Of a stretch of 64,000 nt of DNA, positions 1-7,901 are shown one piece after another (position 1 is the stretch's first letter; every line of letters begins with the position of its first letter). This DNA is from Acidobacteriota bacterium (GTDB lineage: Bacteria > Acidobacteriota > Blastocatellia > Pyrinomonadales > Pyrinomonadaceae): NCBI GenBank assembly GCA_019639155.1, contig JAHBSJ010000002.1:186001-250000 (forward strand), written 5' to 3'. A program made the translations under genes and the position numbers. The notes beneath the pieces were generated by a model. That model saw nothing but the letters and a program-made list of their open reading frames with translations. It ran no database searches and was not told the DNA's origin.

Positions 1-909
1 CGCGGCCGATGCTGAAAATGCCGCGTTTGAAAGCGTCATCTGATCCGGATGAGCGACGTCGCCAACCGCGTAAATTCCCTCCAAGTTGGTCATACCGTTC
101 TTATCGGTAGCGATATATCCGTCTCGATCCAGCGTTATCAGATCCGCAAATTCTTCGGAATTCGGCACCACACCGATCCGTATCAGTGATGCTTCGGCAG
201 CGTACTGAAAACGCTCACCGGTCTCGATATCCTCGGCTTCAACGGCAGTCAGCGATGAATCGCCGATGAATCGCCTAACCCGCATATTTTCAATCAATTG
301 CACGTTCGCCTGCCTTGCCGCGTGATCAAGGAAATCAGATCTTGCCCTGAAGTGACGGCTTCGGTTCAGGACGGTCACATGACCGGCCGTTTTCGACATC
401 ATTGAAGCATTCTCAAGGGCTGCGTCTCCGCCGCCTATGACCACGACATTCTTTCCGGCGACACGTCCGATCTCTCTCGCCCCCGAGGACAAAATGCCGC
501 GGCCTGCGAATTCTATTTCGCCCGGCACCTCTAACGTCCGCCTTCTGACCCCTGTCGCAATTACCAATGCGCCGAATCTTAGCTGCTCACCGCTGTTAAG
601 TCCAACTATTCTCTTATTTAGATCGACAAAAGCAACCGAAGAACTCGTTCTGATATTTGCAGCAATGGCATTGGAATGGGAGCGTAAATGCGTCAGCATT
701 TCCGCGCCGTTGTCCATGAGCAAGCCCGGATAATTCACTATACGATTGAACGTCCAGTTCAATTGCCCGCCAATCTCATCGTCTTTCTCCAAAACAACAT
801 GGCTGAGGCCGAAGTCGGCGCACCAGATCGCCGCAGAGATGCCTGCCGGACCAGCACCTATGATCACCGCATCAAATGTGCTCACATCGTCAACTTGGGT
901 CTCGTTCAT
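1..909 (-). CDS. Thioredoxin-reductase-like FAD/NAD(P) oxidoreductase lacking CxxC (3' end cut by window)
   Basis: The gene starts at the ATG at 909 and runs off the left edge, leaving about 303 codons. The N-terminus has an FAD-binding dinucleotide fold (VIIGAGPAGISAA, residues 13-25). A second, NAD(P)-binding fold lies near residue 155 (VVVIGGGDAALENA), and a C-terminal FAD motif (YAVGDVAHPDQ) near residue 280. The order and spacing match low-molecular-weight thioredoxin reductases. However, the segment just before the NAD(P) motif, where those enzymes carry the redox CxxC, reads GRGILSSGAREI and has no cysteine. It is therefore probably not a classical thioredoxin reductase; a ferredoxin/flavodoxin-NADP reductase or another TrxR-like flavoprotein is more likely. 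It is divergent from the TPR/receiver gene to its right. The electron acceptor cannot be told from sequence. Confidence 0.85.
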   Translation of the reverse strand, partial: MNETQVDDVSTFDAVIIGAGPAGISAAIWCADFGLSHVVLEKDDEIGGQLNWTFNRIVNYPGLLMDNGAEMLTHLRSHSNAIAANIRTSSSVAFVDLNKRIVGLNSGEQLRFGALVIATGVRRRTLEVPGEIEFAGRGILSSGAREIGRVAGKNVVVIGGGDAALENASMMSKTAGHVTVLNRSRHFRARSDFLDHAARQANVQLIENMRVRRFIGDSSLTAVEAEDIETGERFQYAAEASLIRIGVVPNSEEFADLITLDRDGYIATDKNGMTNLEGIYAVGDVAHPDQMTLSNAAFSASAA

Positions 910-1178
910 CAGTCTGCAATTCTACTATTTTTGTCATCAGAATATGCCGTTTTTTGTCACAATTCTGTCTTGCGGCGGCCTCGGCTTGAGCTTCACACTT
1001 TGACAATGCCTCCTAACTAGTGTGTTTGCAGATATTTAGCATCATATGCTCTCGCTTTACGGTCGTATTTATGATGGCATCAGTATTGCCATCAGAATGT
1101 GATGACTATTGCGCCGTGCGCTCCCGCAAAACCCACCGCAACGGCCCCACTAAAGCTGATCAGCAAATTGAAAAGACC

Positions 1179-3098
1179 ATGAGACTCGATATCGAATCAC
1201 CCGCCCAGTCTATTCCCTCGTCCACGGAAATTTTGCATTCTAACGGCGCTTCACCGTCTGAAAAGGCCCAGGTCCTGCTCGATAACGGCATCGCCGCCGC
1301 ACAAAAAGGCGACCGCCGCTCGGCCCGTCTGCTCCTGGACCTCGCCGTCGAGGCCGAGCCGCATCTTGTCGACGGCTGGATGTGGCTTGCATCCATAAGC
1401 GAGTATCCTGAGGAACTGCTGTCGTATCTGGACAAGATCCTGGAGATCGACCCTCAAAATCAAAAAGCGATCGACTGGCAGATATCGACCCGCTCCCTAA
1501 TGGCAAAGACGCTTGTTCAGAAGGCGGTCGAAACAGATCGGAACGGTGAGCGTGAGGGAGCTGTGTCGCTTCTCGACCAAGCACTCGAATACGACGAAAA
1601 ATGTATCGTGGCCTGGTCGTGGAAAGCAACGCTCGAAGAAGATAATGATAAAAAGATAGAACTTCTGTCGAAGGTCATCGAGATCGATCCCGAAAACAGC
1701 GAAGCCGCGGCTGCGATCGAGTCGATCAATAAAGAAAAGATACACCGAAAACGCAGCGAAGCAGGTCAGGCCTTTATTAACGGATCTGTGGAAGAGGCAC
1801 TTGGTCTTTTCGAAGAGCTTTCCGAGATCGAAGAATATCGGTTCGAATCCTTACTTGTGGCCGGGTTCTTCGCGGAATCGCTTGAATCAAAACTCGAAGC
1901 ATTCAGAAGCGCCGCTTCGATGGCAGGCGAAGATTCGATGTCTGCCCTCGCTGTCAACTTCCTCGAGAGGCTGAGTAACCCCGAAACCGAGCCTTTCGCC
2001 GTCGCTGAGGTGCCGGCTCCGAGCGAGCCTGCAGCGGAGGCGGCCAAAATAGCCGCAGAGGAGTTCAAAGAAGAGCCGGCGGAAGATTTCGATACCGAGC
2101 CGCCGGTCGAAACGGCGGAATTTGAAACGGGAGAGCCCGAAACGACTCTCGAGTTCGACCCATATTCGACCATCGCTCCGTCTGATTCGACCGAACATCA
2201 CTTTGATGAAAGCGGTGAAGAAGTATCGGCGCACCAGGTCGATACAGAAGAAACGCACGAATATCGTGCTGAGCAAATCTTCATCCAAGCCGGCGAAGAA
2301 GAGATCTTTGGGGCGGCACCTTCCGAAAAAGCGGCTTCGGTCAGTGAATGCTGCATATACTGTGATTCAAACATCGATCACGGTTCGTTTCAATGTTCTT
2401 CGTGTGGATCCGCGTTGACCCTTGCGGACCTTGAGATGCTGTTGTCACCGCGGCTGATTGACAAAGATGCCGTTTCGAACGCAGTGATCGCGATGGAAGC
2501 CGAATGGAACCTGCGCGAACTCACTGTGAAGGAGCTTGTCGGACTCGGCATCGGTCATTTCAACTTAGGAAATTTTGACGAGGGACTGAAATATCTCGAA
2601 CAAGCCTCGAATATCGATGCGAATGATGTCATTCTCGCGGGCCAGATCAACGCAATCGCGATCAGGTTGGAAGAGCTTCGGCGCCAGAACGAATTGCATG
2701 GCTCATCGCCTCGCGGCAAGACGATACTTGTGATCGACGACAGCGCGACGATCCGCAAGCTGATCTCGGCAAAACTCGAAAAGTCCGGGCATGCGGTTGT
2801 TACTGCGGAAGACGGCGTCGAGGGTCTTGAAAAGATCGCTGAAAAGACACCCGACCTTGTCCTTCTCGATATCACGATGCCGAAAATGGACGGCTACGAG
2901 GTCTGCAAAGAAATACGTGCAAATCCGGAAACCAAAGATATTCCTGTCGTGATGATCTCCGGTAAAGACGGATTTTTCGATAAGGTCCGCGGCAGAATGG
3001 CAGGTGCTACGGGCTACGTAACCAAACCCTTCGGCCCGGAGACGCTCATGAAGGCACTTGACACCTATTTGATAGCAGACGACTCTGTCGTTAATTAG
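1179..3098 (+). CDS. TPR / zinc-ribbon / response-regulator receiver protein
   Basis: This is a cytoplasmic signalling protein of about 639 residues from the ATG at 1179. That start is chosen because the upstream in-frame extension (from 1020) is Cys/Arg-rich and does not look like protein. The N-terminal third has TPR-like helical repeats (for example ALEYDEKCIVAWSWKATLEE). A Glu/Pro-rich acidic linker follows, then a zinc ribbon near residues 391-412 (CxxC ... CxxC in CCIYCDSN and FQCSSCGSA). One more TPR pair comes next, and a CheY-like receiver from about 515. The receiver keeps the acidic pair (VIDDSATIRKL), the phospho-acceptor Asp near 564 (LLDITMPKMDG), the Ser switch residue and the Lys in VTKPF. 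The CheA-like kinase starts 35 bp downstream, so the two probably form one operon and a phosphotransfer pair. The output is unknown; TPRs and the ribbon suggest protein docking. Confidence 0.88.
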   Translation: MRLDIESPAQSIPSSTEILHSNGASPSEKAQVLLDNGIAAAQKGDRRSARLLLDLAVEAEPHLVDGWMWLASISEYPEELLSYLDKILEIDPQNQKAIDWQISTRSLMAKTLVQKAVETDRNGEREGAVSLLDQALEYDEKCIVAWSWKATLEEDNDKKIELLSKVIEIDPENSEAAAAIESINKEKIHRKRSEAGQAFINGSVEEALGLFEELSEIEEYRFESLLVAGFFAESLESKLEAFRSAASMAGEDSMSALAVNFLERLSNPETEPFAVAEVPAPSEPAAEAAKIAAEEFKEEPAEDFDTEPPVETAEFETGEPETTLEFDPYSTIAPSDSTEHHFDESGEEVSAHQVDTEETHEYRAEQIFIQAGEEEIFGAAPSEKAASVSECCIYCDSNIDHGSFQCSSCGSALTLADLEMLLSPRLIDKDAVSNAVIAMEAEWNLRELTVKELVGLGIGHFNLGNFDEGLKYLEQASNIDANDVILAGQINAIAIRLEELRRQNELHGSSPRGKTILVIDDSATIRKLISAKLEKSGHAVVTAEDGVEGLEKIAEKTPDLVLLDITMPKMDGYEVCKEIRANPETKDIPVVMISGKDGFFDKVRGRMAGATGYVTKPFGPETLMKALDTYLIADDSVVN

Positions 3099-3133
3099 TC
3101 CCAAACCGATCGACACATTCTCCCGGCCGACGG

Positions 3134-5161
3134 ATGCATCGAATTGATCCAACATCCTTCGTCGCCCAAACCGGCGCCGATCTCGCATCTATTCGCAGTT
3201 CACTGCTGATAGCCGCTCAGACCGGCGACAAGACCGGATTAAGGCAAGCAAAGACCCGCCTCAGCCGTATTGCAAATGTCGGCTCACTCGGCGGGCATTT
3301 GCACATTGCCTCAATGGCAGGGGAATGTCTCGAGGCTATCGATCAGCTGGTCGATACTCCGGACGCGGATCTCGCGTCTGCAAACGGTGCATTGGACTCC
3401 CTTGCAAAGATCGAGGCGGCGATACTCGATCTTTCCCTGCTTTCCGATGAGAACGAGGCGAGCGACCTGAATTTTGACGCGGCATTCGACCTGCTTGTAC
3501 CCGATAAGGCGGGGCAAAAGGTCGAGGACGAAGACGATGAATTCGCCGTTGATGAGGAGACACTTGAGATCTTCCGCTCAGAAGCCGATGCCCTTCTTGC
3601 GAACATCTCGCTCGCGCTTACCGCATTGGCAGCATCGCCCGATGACAAGCATTCATTGTGGGAGATCCGCCGTAACGCACACACTCTAAAGGGATCGGCC
3701 GGCATAGTCGGGCTCAGCCAGGTCGCAACGCTTGCACACCGTGCAGAGGATCTGCTCGACCATTTGGTTGATAAAGGTGCTCCGGCGAATGACAGGGTGA
3801 TCGAATTTCTCAATACGACCGTCGAATACATCAGCAACCTCCTCGCGGGCAGTTCCGGCTCACTTTCCGAAAAGATCATCGACCCTCTCGCATCGACTGA
3901 AGGAGATGGAGTTCCGGCAGATCTGGAAGTTGACGACCCTTCGATAACGGTTCAACCGGCTGCTGTGCTTCAAATGCCGCCGATCGTGAGGGTTTCGCTT
4001 GAGAAGATCGACGAGATACTTCATCTCTCAACCAAGCTGGTCGAATTCCAACGTACGGCAGGCACCTTGATCGCCGACACTGCCCGCGCATCTCGAGAAG
4101 AGGACCTCCGGAACGCAATTCTTGCTCACGCCGAGATGGCGGCTGAGGTGCACCGGAAGCTCCTCCGCATTCGCATGGTTCGTTTTGGAAATCTTGAAAC
4201 ACGGCTGGCGCGGAACATTAATGTCACTTGCTCGGACGAAGGCAAGAAGGCCGTTCTCGCCCTGCACGACCCCGAGGTTGAGGTTGACACGCTGATCATC
4301 GATGCCCTGATAGAGCCCATGCTTCATCTGATCAAGAACGCGGTGGTCCACGGTATAGAACCGCCGGAAACGCGACGACTGATCGGCAAGCCTGAAGTAG
4401 GAACAGTTTCTGTCTCGGTCAGTGCTGACGACGATGCAGCGGTTGTGAGCATTTCCGATGACGGCGGCGGACTGTCAACCGCGAAGATCATCGAAAAGGC
4501 CCTTGAAACCGGCATCTTGACGGAAGAAAAAGCCTCGGCGATGAAGGAAAAAGACATTCATCAGCTGATCTTCTCACGCGGCCTGACCACGGCCGAAAAG
4601 CTAGACCTGAACGCAGGACGCGGCGTCGGTATGAGTATCGTTAAGGAAAGTATCGAAGCAAAGGGCGGTTCGATCCATGTCGAAACCATCCCGCAGCAGG
4701 GATCGACCTTTACGCTGATAATGCCGGCGAAAGTCGCTGTGAATGAGAGGCCCGACGATGTTCCCGACGAGAATGGCCCTCATGATTCACCGCTTGTTCT
4801 CATAGTTGACGACAGCGCTGCGATAAGGCATCAAACGACGAAGTTCGCAGCTTCCGCAGGCTGCAGAACCATAACAGCAAATGACGGTGCCGAAGCATTG
4901 GAACTCCTGCTTTCCGGCTCATACGAACCTCATCTTATCTTTTCTGATGTAGAGATGCCGAATATGGACGGCTGGGGACTCTTGGAATACATCAAGACCG
5001 ACGACAATCTCGGCCACATTCCTGTGGTGATGATCACTTCACTCGACGATGCGGAATATCGCCAAAAGGCAAAAGAACTCGGTGCCGCAGAATACATGGT
5101 AAAGCCCGCGACCGCAGAAAAGATCGCAGGCTGTATTGAGAGAACCTTGGCTGTCGCTTAA
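3134..5161 (+). CDS. CheA-like hybrid histidine kinase with Hpt and receiver, no CheW domain
   Basis: The protein has 675 residues from the ATG at 3134. Residues 1-105 look like a degenerate Hpt-type helical bundle without a phosphorylatable His motif. A true Hpt follows with His183 (AHTLKGSAG). A CheA-type dimerisation helix pair lies at about 285-350, and a HATPase domain has the N box (HLIKNAVVHGIEPPE, Asn402/His406), G1 (DDGGG) and G2 (GRGVGMSIV). The HATPase ends near residue 530, and an acidic linker leads straight into a receiver with phospho-Asp605 (IFSDVEMPNMDG) and Lys in VKPA. The CheW-like domain that normally ends CheA and couples it to chemoreceptors is absent. With the TPR/receiver gene upstream it resembles a Pil-Chp- or Frz-like pathway, but no receptor, cheW or methylation gene is nearby. 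The 3' end overlaps the convergent SDR gene by 4 bp. Confidence 0.9.
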   Translation: MHRIDPTSFVAQTGADLASIRSSLLIAAQTGDKTGLRQAKTRLSRIANVGSLGGHLHIASMAGECLEAIDQLVDTPDADLASANGALDSLAKIEAAILDLSLLSDENEASDLNFDAAFDLLVPDKAGQKVEDEDDEFAVDEETLEIFRSEADALLANISLALTALAASPDDKHSLWEIRRNAHTLKGSAGIVGLSQVATLAHRAEDLLDHLVDKGAPANDRVIEFLNTTVEYISNLLAGSSGSLSEKIIDPLASTEGDGVPADLEVDDPSITVQPAAVLQMPPIVRVSLEKIDEILHLSTKLVEFQRTAGTLIADTARASREEDLRNAILAHAEMAAEVHRKLLRIRMVRFGNLETRLARNINVTCSDEGKKAVLALHDPEVEVDTLIIDALIEPMLHLIKNAVVHGIEPPETRRLIGKPEVGTVSVSVSADDDAAVVSISDDGGGLSTAKIIEKALETGILTEEKASAMKEKDIHQLIFSRGLTTAEKLDLNAGRGVGMSIVKESIEAKGGSIHVETIPQQGSTFTLIMPAKVAVNERPDDVPDENGPHDSPLVLIVDDSAAIRHQTTKFAASAGCRTITANDGAEALELLLSGSYEPHLIFSDVEMPNMDGWGLLEYIKTDDNLGHIPVVMITSLDDAEYRQKAKELGAAEYMVKPATAEKIAGCIERTLAVA

Positions 5162-5874
5162 CGCTTTGGCGGCTTACTCGGACGCAGTTCGACCTTGCTC
5201 GGCAACGCGCGTTCGTCCATCTCCAGCAAGCCTATTACAACCTGTGCCACGTCCGCCGGCTGTAGCTGCCACGCCTTATCGTCGCTAGGCGTGTCGCCGC
5301 CGAAATACGTATTTACGCTGCCGGGGCATATATAGCTGACCTTGATGTTGTCGTGTCGGACCTCCTGCATAAGCGCTTCGGAAAACCCGTTCAATCCGAA
5401 TTTCGACGCATTGTACGCCGCCATTCCGGGATGCGCATTCTGCCCGGCGAGCGACGAGATGTTGATGATATATCCGCCGCCGCGAGTCTTCATCTTAGGG
5501 ATAGCGTGATGACAAGCGTAATAGGTCCCGAACAGATTCGTCTCAAGCGTTTCGCGAAACTCGCCGGGCGTCGTATCTTCAACGGTTTTGCCCATATAGC
5601 CGACGCCGGCGTTGTTGATCAGAATATCGACGCCGCCGAAATGCCGCTCGCAGCTTTCCAGGACTGCCTTGACGTTTGCCTCGTCGCGCACATCACACAT
5701 TTTCCCAGCCGCCGAACCAAGCGCCGATAACTTATCGATCGCAGACTCTAACTCGTCTCGATTCCGCGAACAGATGTAAACACTCGCACCGGCCTTTGCC
5801 AAAGCTTCGGCGATCGCGTAGCCGATGCCTTTTGAGCCGCCCGTTATCACGGCCGCTTTGCCTTCGAGATTCAT
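5158..5874 (-). CDS. Short-chain dehydrogenase/reductase (FabG-like)
   Basis: A classical SDR of 238 residues. It has the Rossmann motif GGSKGIGYAIAEAL (TGxxxGxG), the NNAG motif (NNAGVGYMG), a catalytic Ser in NISSLAG, and the YxxxK catalytic pair in AAYNASKFG. This fold reduces carbonyls or oxidises alcohols with NAD(P)H; the substrate cannot be told. Its ATG overlaps the gatB stop in an ATGA junction (5871-5874), so it is probably translated by coupling from gatB, although no functional link between the two is evident. It converges with the CheA-like gene, sharing 4 bp at the stops. Confidence 0.9.
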   Translation of the reverse strand: MNLEGKAAVITGGSKGIGYAIAEALAKAGASVYICSRNRDELESAIDKLSALGSAAGKMCDVRDEANVKAVLESCERHFGGVDILINNAGVGYMGKTVEDTTPGEFRETLETNLFGTYYACHHAIPKMKTRGGGYIINISSLAGQNAHPGMAAYNASKFGLNGFSEALMQEVRHDNIKVSYICPGSVNTYFGGDTPSDDKAWQLQPADVAQVVIGLLEMDERALPSKVELRPSKPPKR

Positions 5875-7340
5875 AGTTTTGCCCTCAAGATCTCATTTAC
5901 TATCTTTGGATTCGCCTTGCCTTGCGATGCCTTCATCACTTGGCCGACGAAGAATCCGAACAAGGCGTCCTTGCCGCCGCGAAACGCCGCTGCCTGATCG
6001 GGATTTGCTGCGATGACATCGTCAACGATCTTTTCGATCGCTGAAGTGTCAGAAACCTGTTCGAATCCTTTCTCCTTGATGACCGCAGGCGCCGCTTTCC
6101 CCGTTGCGAACATTTCCGCGAGTACTTCCTTCGCCTGATTGTTCGTGATGTCGCCTTTGCCGACGATGGTGATCAGCTCCGCAAGATCTTCCGCAGTGAC
6201 GAGCGAATCCTCTATTAGCTTGTTCGCGGCGTTCAGTTCTTTGGTCAGCTCACCAAGTATCCAATTTGCTGACGCTTTCGGATCGGCGGTGATGCGTGCC
6301 GCCGTTTCAAAATATTCGGCGGTCGCGAGCGACGACGTAAGCTGTGATGCATCACCAAAACCTAATCCGTAGGTCGCGATGAACCGCTCACGCATCGCAT
6401 CCGGCAGTTCGGGAAGCTCGGCTTTTACCGCGTCGATGAACTCACGGCTCACACGCAGCGGCTGCAGGTCAGGCTCAGGAAAATAGCGGTAATCGTGCGC
6501 GTCCTCTTTCGAACGCATCACACGCGTACGATTGTTTTTCTCGTCCCATAAACGAGTTTCCTGACTGACGCCTTCGCCCGATTCATGCGCCTCTATCTGC
6601 CTTTCGATCTCGTATTCGATGGCCTTTTGCATAAAGCGAACCGAATTCAGATTCTTCAGCTCAACCTTGTTCCTAAACGCCTCCTCGCCTTTCTTCCTGA
6701 CCGATACGTTTGCCTCGCAGCGGAGATTTCCCTTCTCCATATCCGCGTCGCTCGCACCGACCCATTGCAGGACTCGGCGGACGTGATTCACGTAATCGTA
6801 TGCTTCCCAAGACGAACGAAAATCCGGCGCCGTAACGATCTCACCGAGCGGCGTACCGGCACGATTGAGATCGACGTATGAATATCTATCAGTATCGGGC
6901 AGCCCTTCGTGGACGTTCTTTCCGGCGTCCTCTTCCAAATGCATCCGCTCAATGTGGATAGTCATTGGCCGCCACGTTTTCGCGTGGCCGTGATCGTCGC
7001 GGTCGGCGGTCATTATCGTCAGCGTGCCGTTCGCCGAAAAAGGCTTGTCGTACTGCGATATCTGATAGCCTTTCGGCAGGTCGGGATAGAAATAATTCTT
7101 TCGCGAAAATATCGAAACCTCTTGTATCTCAAGTCCCAACGCAAGCGCCGCACGGGCGCCCAGTTCGACCGCACGCTTGTTCAGTACCGGCAAAGCGCCG
7201 GGCAGGCCGAGACAGGTCGGGCAAGTGTTCGAATTCGGCTCGCCGCCCGTCTCGACCGCACAAGAACAGAATATCTTGGTCTTGGTCGCAAGCTGCGTAT
7301 GAATCTCCATCCCGATGATGGCTTCCCAGTCACTGTTCAT
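5871..7340 (-). CDS. gatB: Asp-tRNA(Asn)/Glu-tRNA(Gln) amidotransferase subunit B
   Basis: GatB, about 489 residues, is the tRNA-binding kinase subunit of the GatCAB complex, which turns misacylated Glu-tRNA(Gln) or Asp-tRNA(Asn) into the amidated form. The start is the ATG at 7340 because the family begins with MNSDWEAIIGMEIHTQL; the reading frame stays open upstream to 7484, but that extension lies over the neighbouring gene and is not GatB-like. Family motifs seen are the zinc-site cysteines (FCSC and TCPTCLGLPG), the GatB signature CEANVSV, and the C-terminal YqeY-like tail ending in IVNEILRAKL. gatA and gatC are not in the window. The small exported protein upstream ends 5 bp before this start. 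Confidence 0.97.
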   Translation of the reverse strand: MNSDWEAIIGMEIHTQLATKTKIFCSCAVETGGEPNSNTCPTCLGLPGALPVLNKRAVELGARAALALGLEIQEVSIFSRKNYFYPDLPKGYQISQYDKPFSANGTLTIMTADRDDHGHAKTWRPMTIHIERMHLEEDAGKNVHEGLPDTDRYSYVDLNRAGTPLGEIVTAPDFRSSWEAYDYVNHVRRVLQWVGASDADMEKGNLRCEANVSVRKKGEEAFRNKVELKNLNSVRFMQKAIEYEIERQIEAHESGEGVSQETRLWDEKNNRTRVMRSKEDAHDYRYFPEPDLQPLRVSREFIDAVKAELPELPDAMRERFIATYGLGFGDASQLTSSLATAEYFETAARITADPKASANWILGELTKELNAANKLIEDSLVTAEDLAELITIVGKGDITNNQAKEVLAEMFATGKAAPAVIKEKGFEQVSDTSAIEKIVDDVIAANPDQAAAFRGGKDALFGFFVGQVMKASQGKANPKIVNEILRAKL

Positions 7341-7345
7341 AACTT

Positions 7346-7837
7346 CTATCGTTTTCGTTTCGGTGCGAACATCGGAGCAGACGGCGTTCGCGGCCCCGTC
7401 GGCCAGAACTGCCCGCCTGCAAAATAGCCCGGCTGCTGATATCGCCACGGAAATGGACGCCGCCAGTTGTTCCGCGGATACCAATAGCCGCCGACGATCA
7501 ATGTTTCGGTCGTTTGCGGCGTTTGATAGACCGGAACTACCAATGTAGCGGCTCTTCGCTGCTCCTCGGCGAGGCGGGCCTCGCGTTCGAGCCTGTCGCG
7601 GCGGAGTTTCGCCGACAGGTCGAACATCTGCTCGCGAGATTCCGCTTCGCGTTTCGCCATCTCTTGCGGCGACACGAACCCAAGACGCTCGTAATTTTCA
7701 CGAAGCTCACGCTCTGCATTTAAACGCTCAGTTTTGTAACTTGCCAAGTCGGCGTTGGTGACGACCTTAGTTTGGGCGACCGCCGCCGATGTCGACAATG
7801 CTGCCAGACAAAAAATAATGCTTAGTTTCTTTGCCAT
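7346..7837 (-). CDS. Small exported protein with charged coiled-coil segment, unknown function
   Basis: I do not recognise this protein (about 163 residues). The start at 7837 gives a clean signal peptide (MAKKLSIIFCLAALSTSAAVAQ) and follows a G-rich ribosome site; a longer frame begins at 7879. After the signal comes a highly charged helical stretch rich in Arg, Glu and Lys (residues about 30-95) that could form a coiled coil. The C-terminal 60 residues are rich in Pro, Trp, Tyr and Gly (WYPRNNWRRPFPWRYQQPGY), typical of exposed, poorly ordered envelope proteins. It lies just upstream of gatB on the same strand. Confidence 0.65.
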   Translation of the reverse strand: MAKKLSIIFCLAALSTSAAVAQTKVVTNADLASYKTERLNAERELRENYERLGFVSPQEMAKREAESREQMFDLSAKLRRDRLEREARLAEEQRRAATLVVPVYQTPQTTETLIVGGYWYPRNNWRRPFPWRYQQPGYFAGGQFWPTGPRTPSAPMFAPKRKR

Positions 7838-7901
7838 TAAAGGTTCCCCCGGAAACTCCGATTTTATCACAATCGGCATTTCTCCCTAGGGAGCCTGACG
7901 A

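Noticed and set aside
1020-1178. Upstream extension of the TPR/receiver protein from a GTG at 1020
   Set aside because: The added 53 residues are Cys/Arg-rich with no TPR character; the ATG at 1179 gives a sensible N-terminus.
7840-7901. Hairpins CCGATT/AATCGG and CTCCCTAGGGAG as a terminator after the TonB receptor
   Set aside because: Stems are short and no T-run follows on the minus strand.
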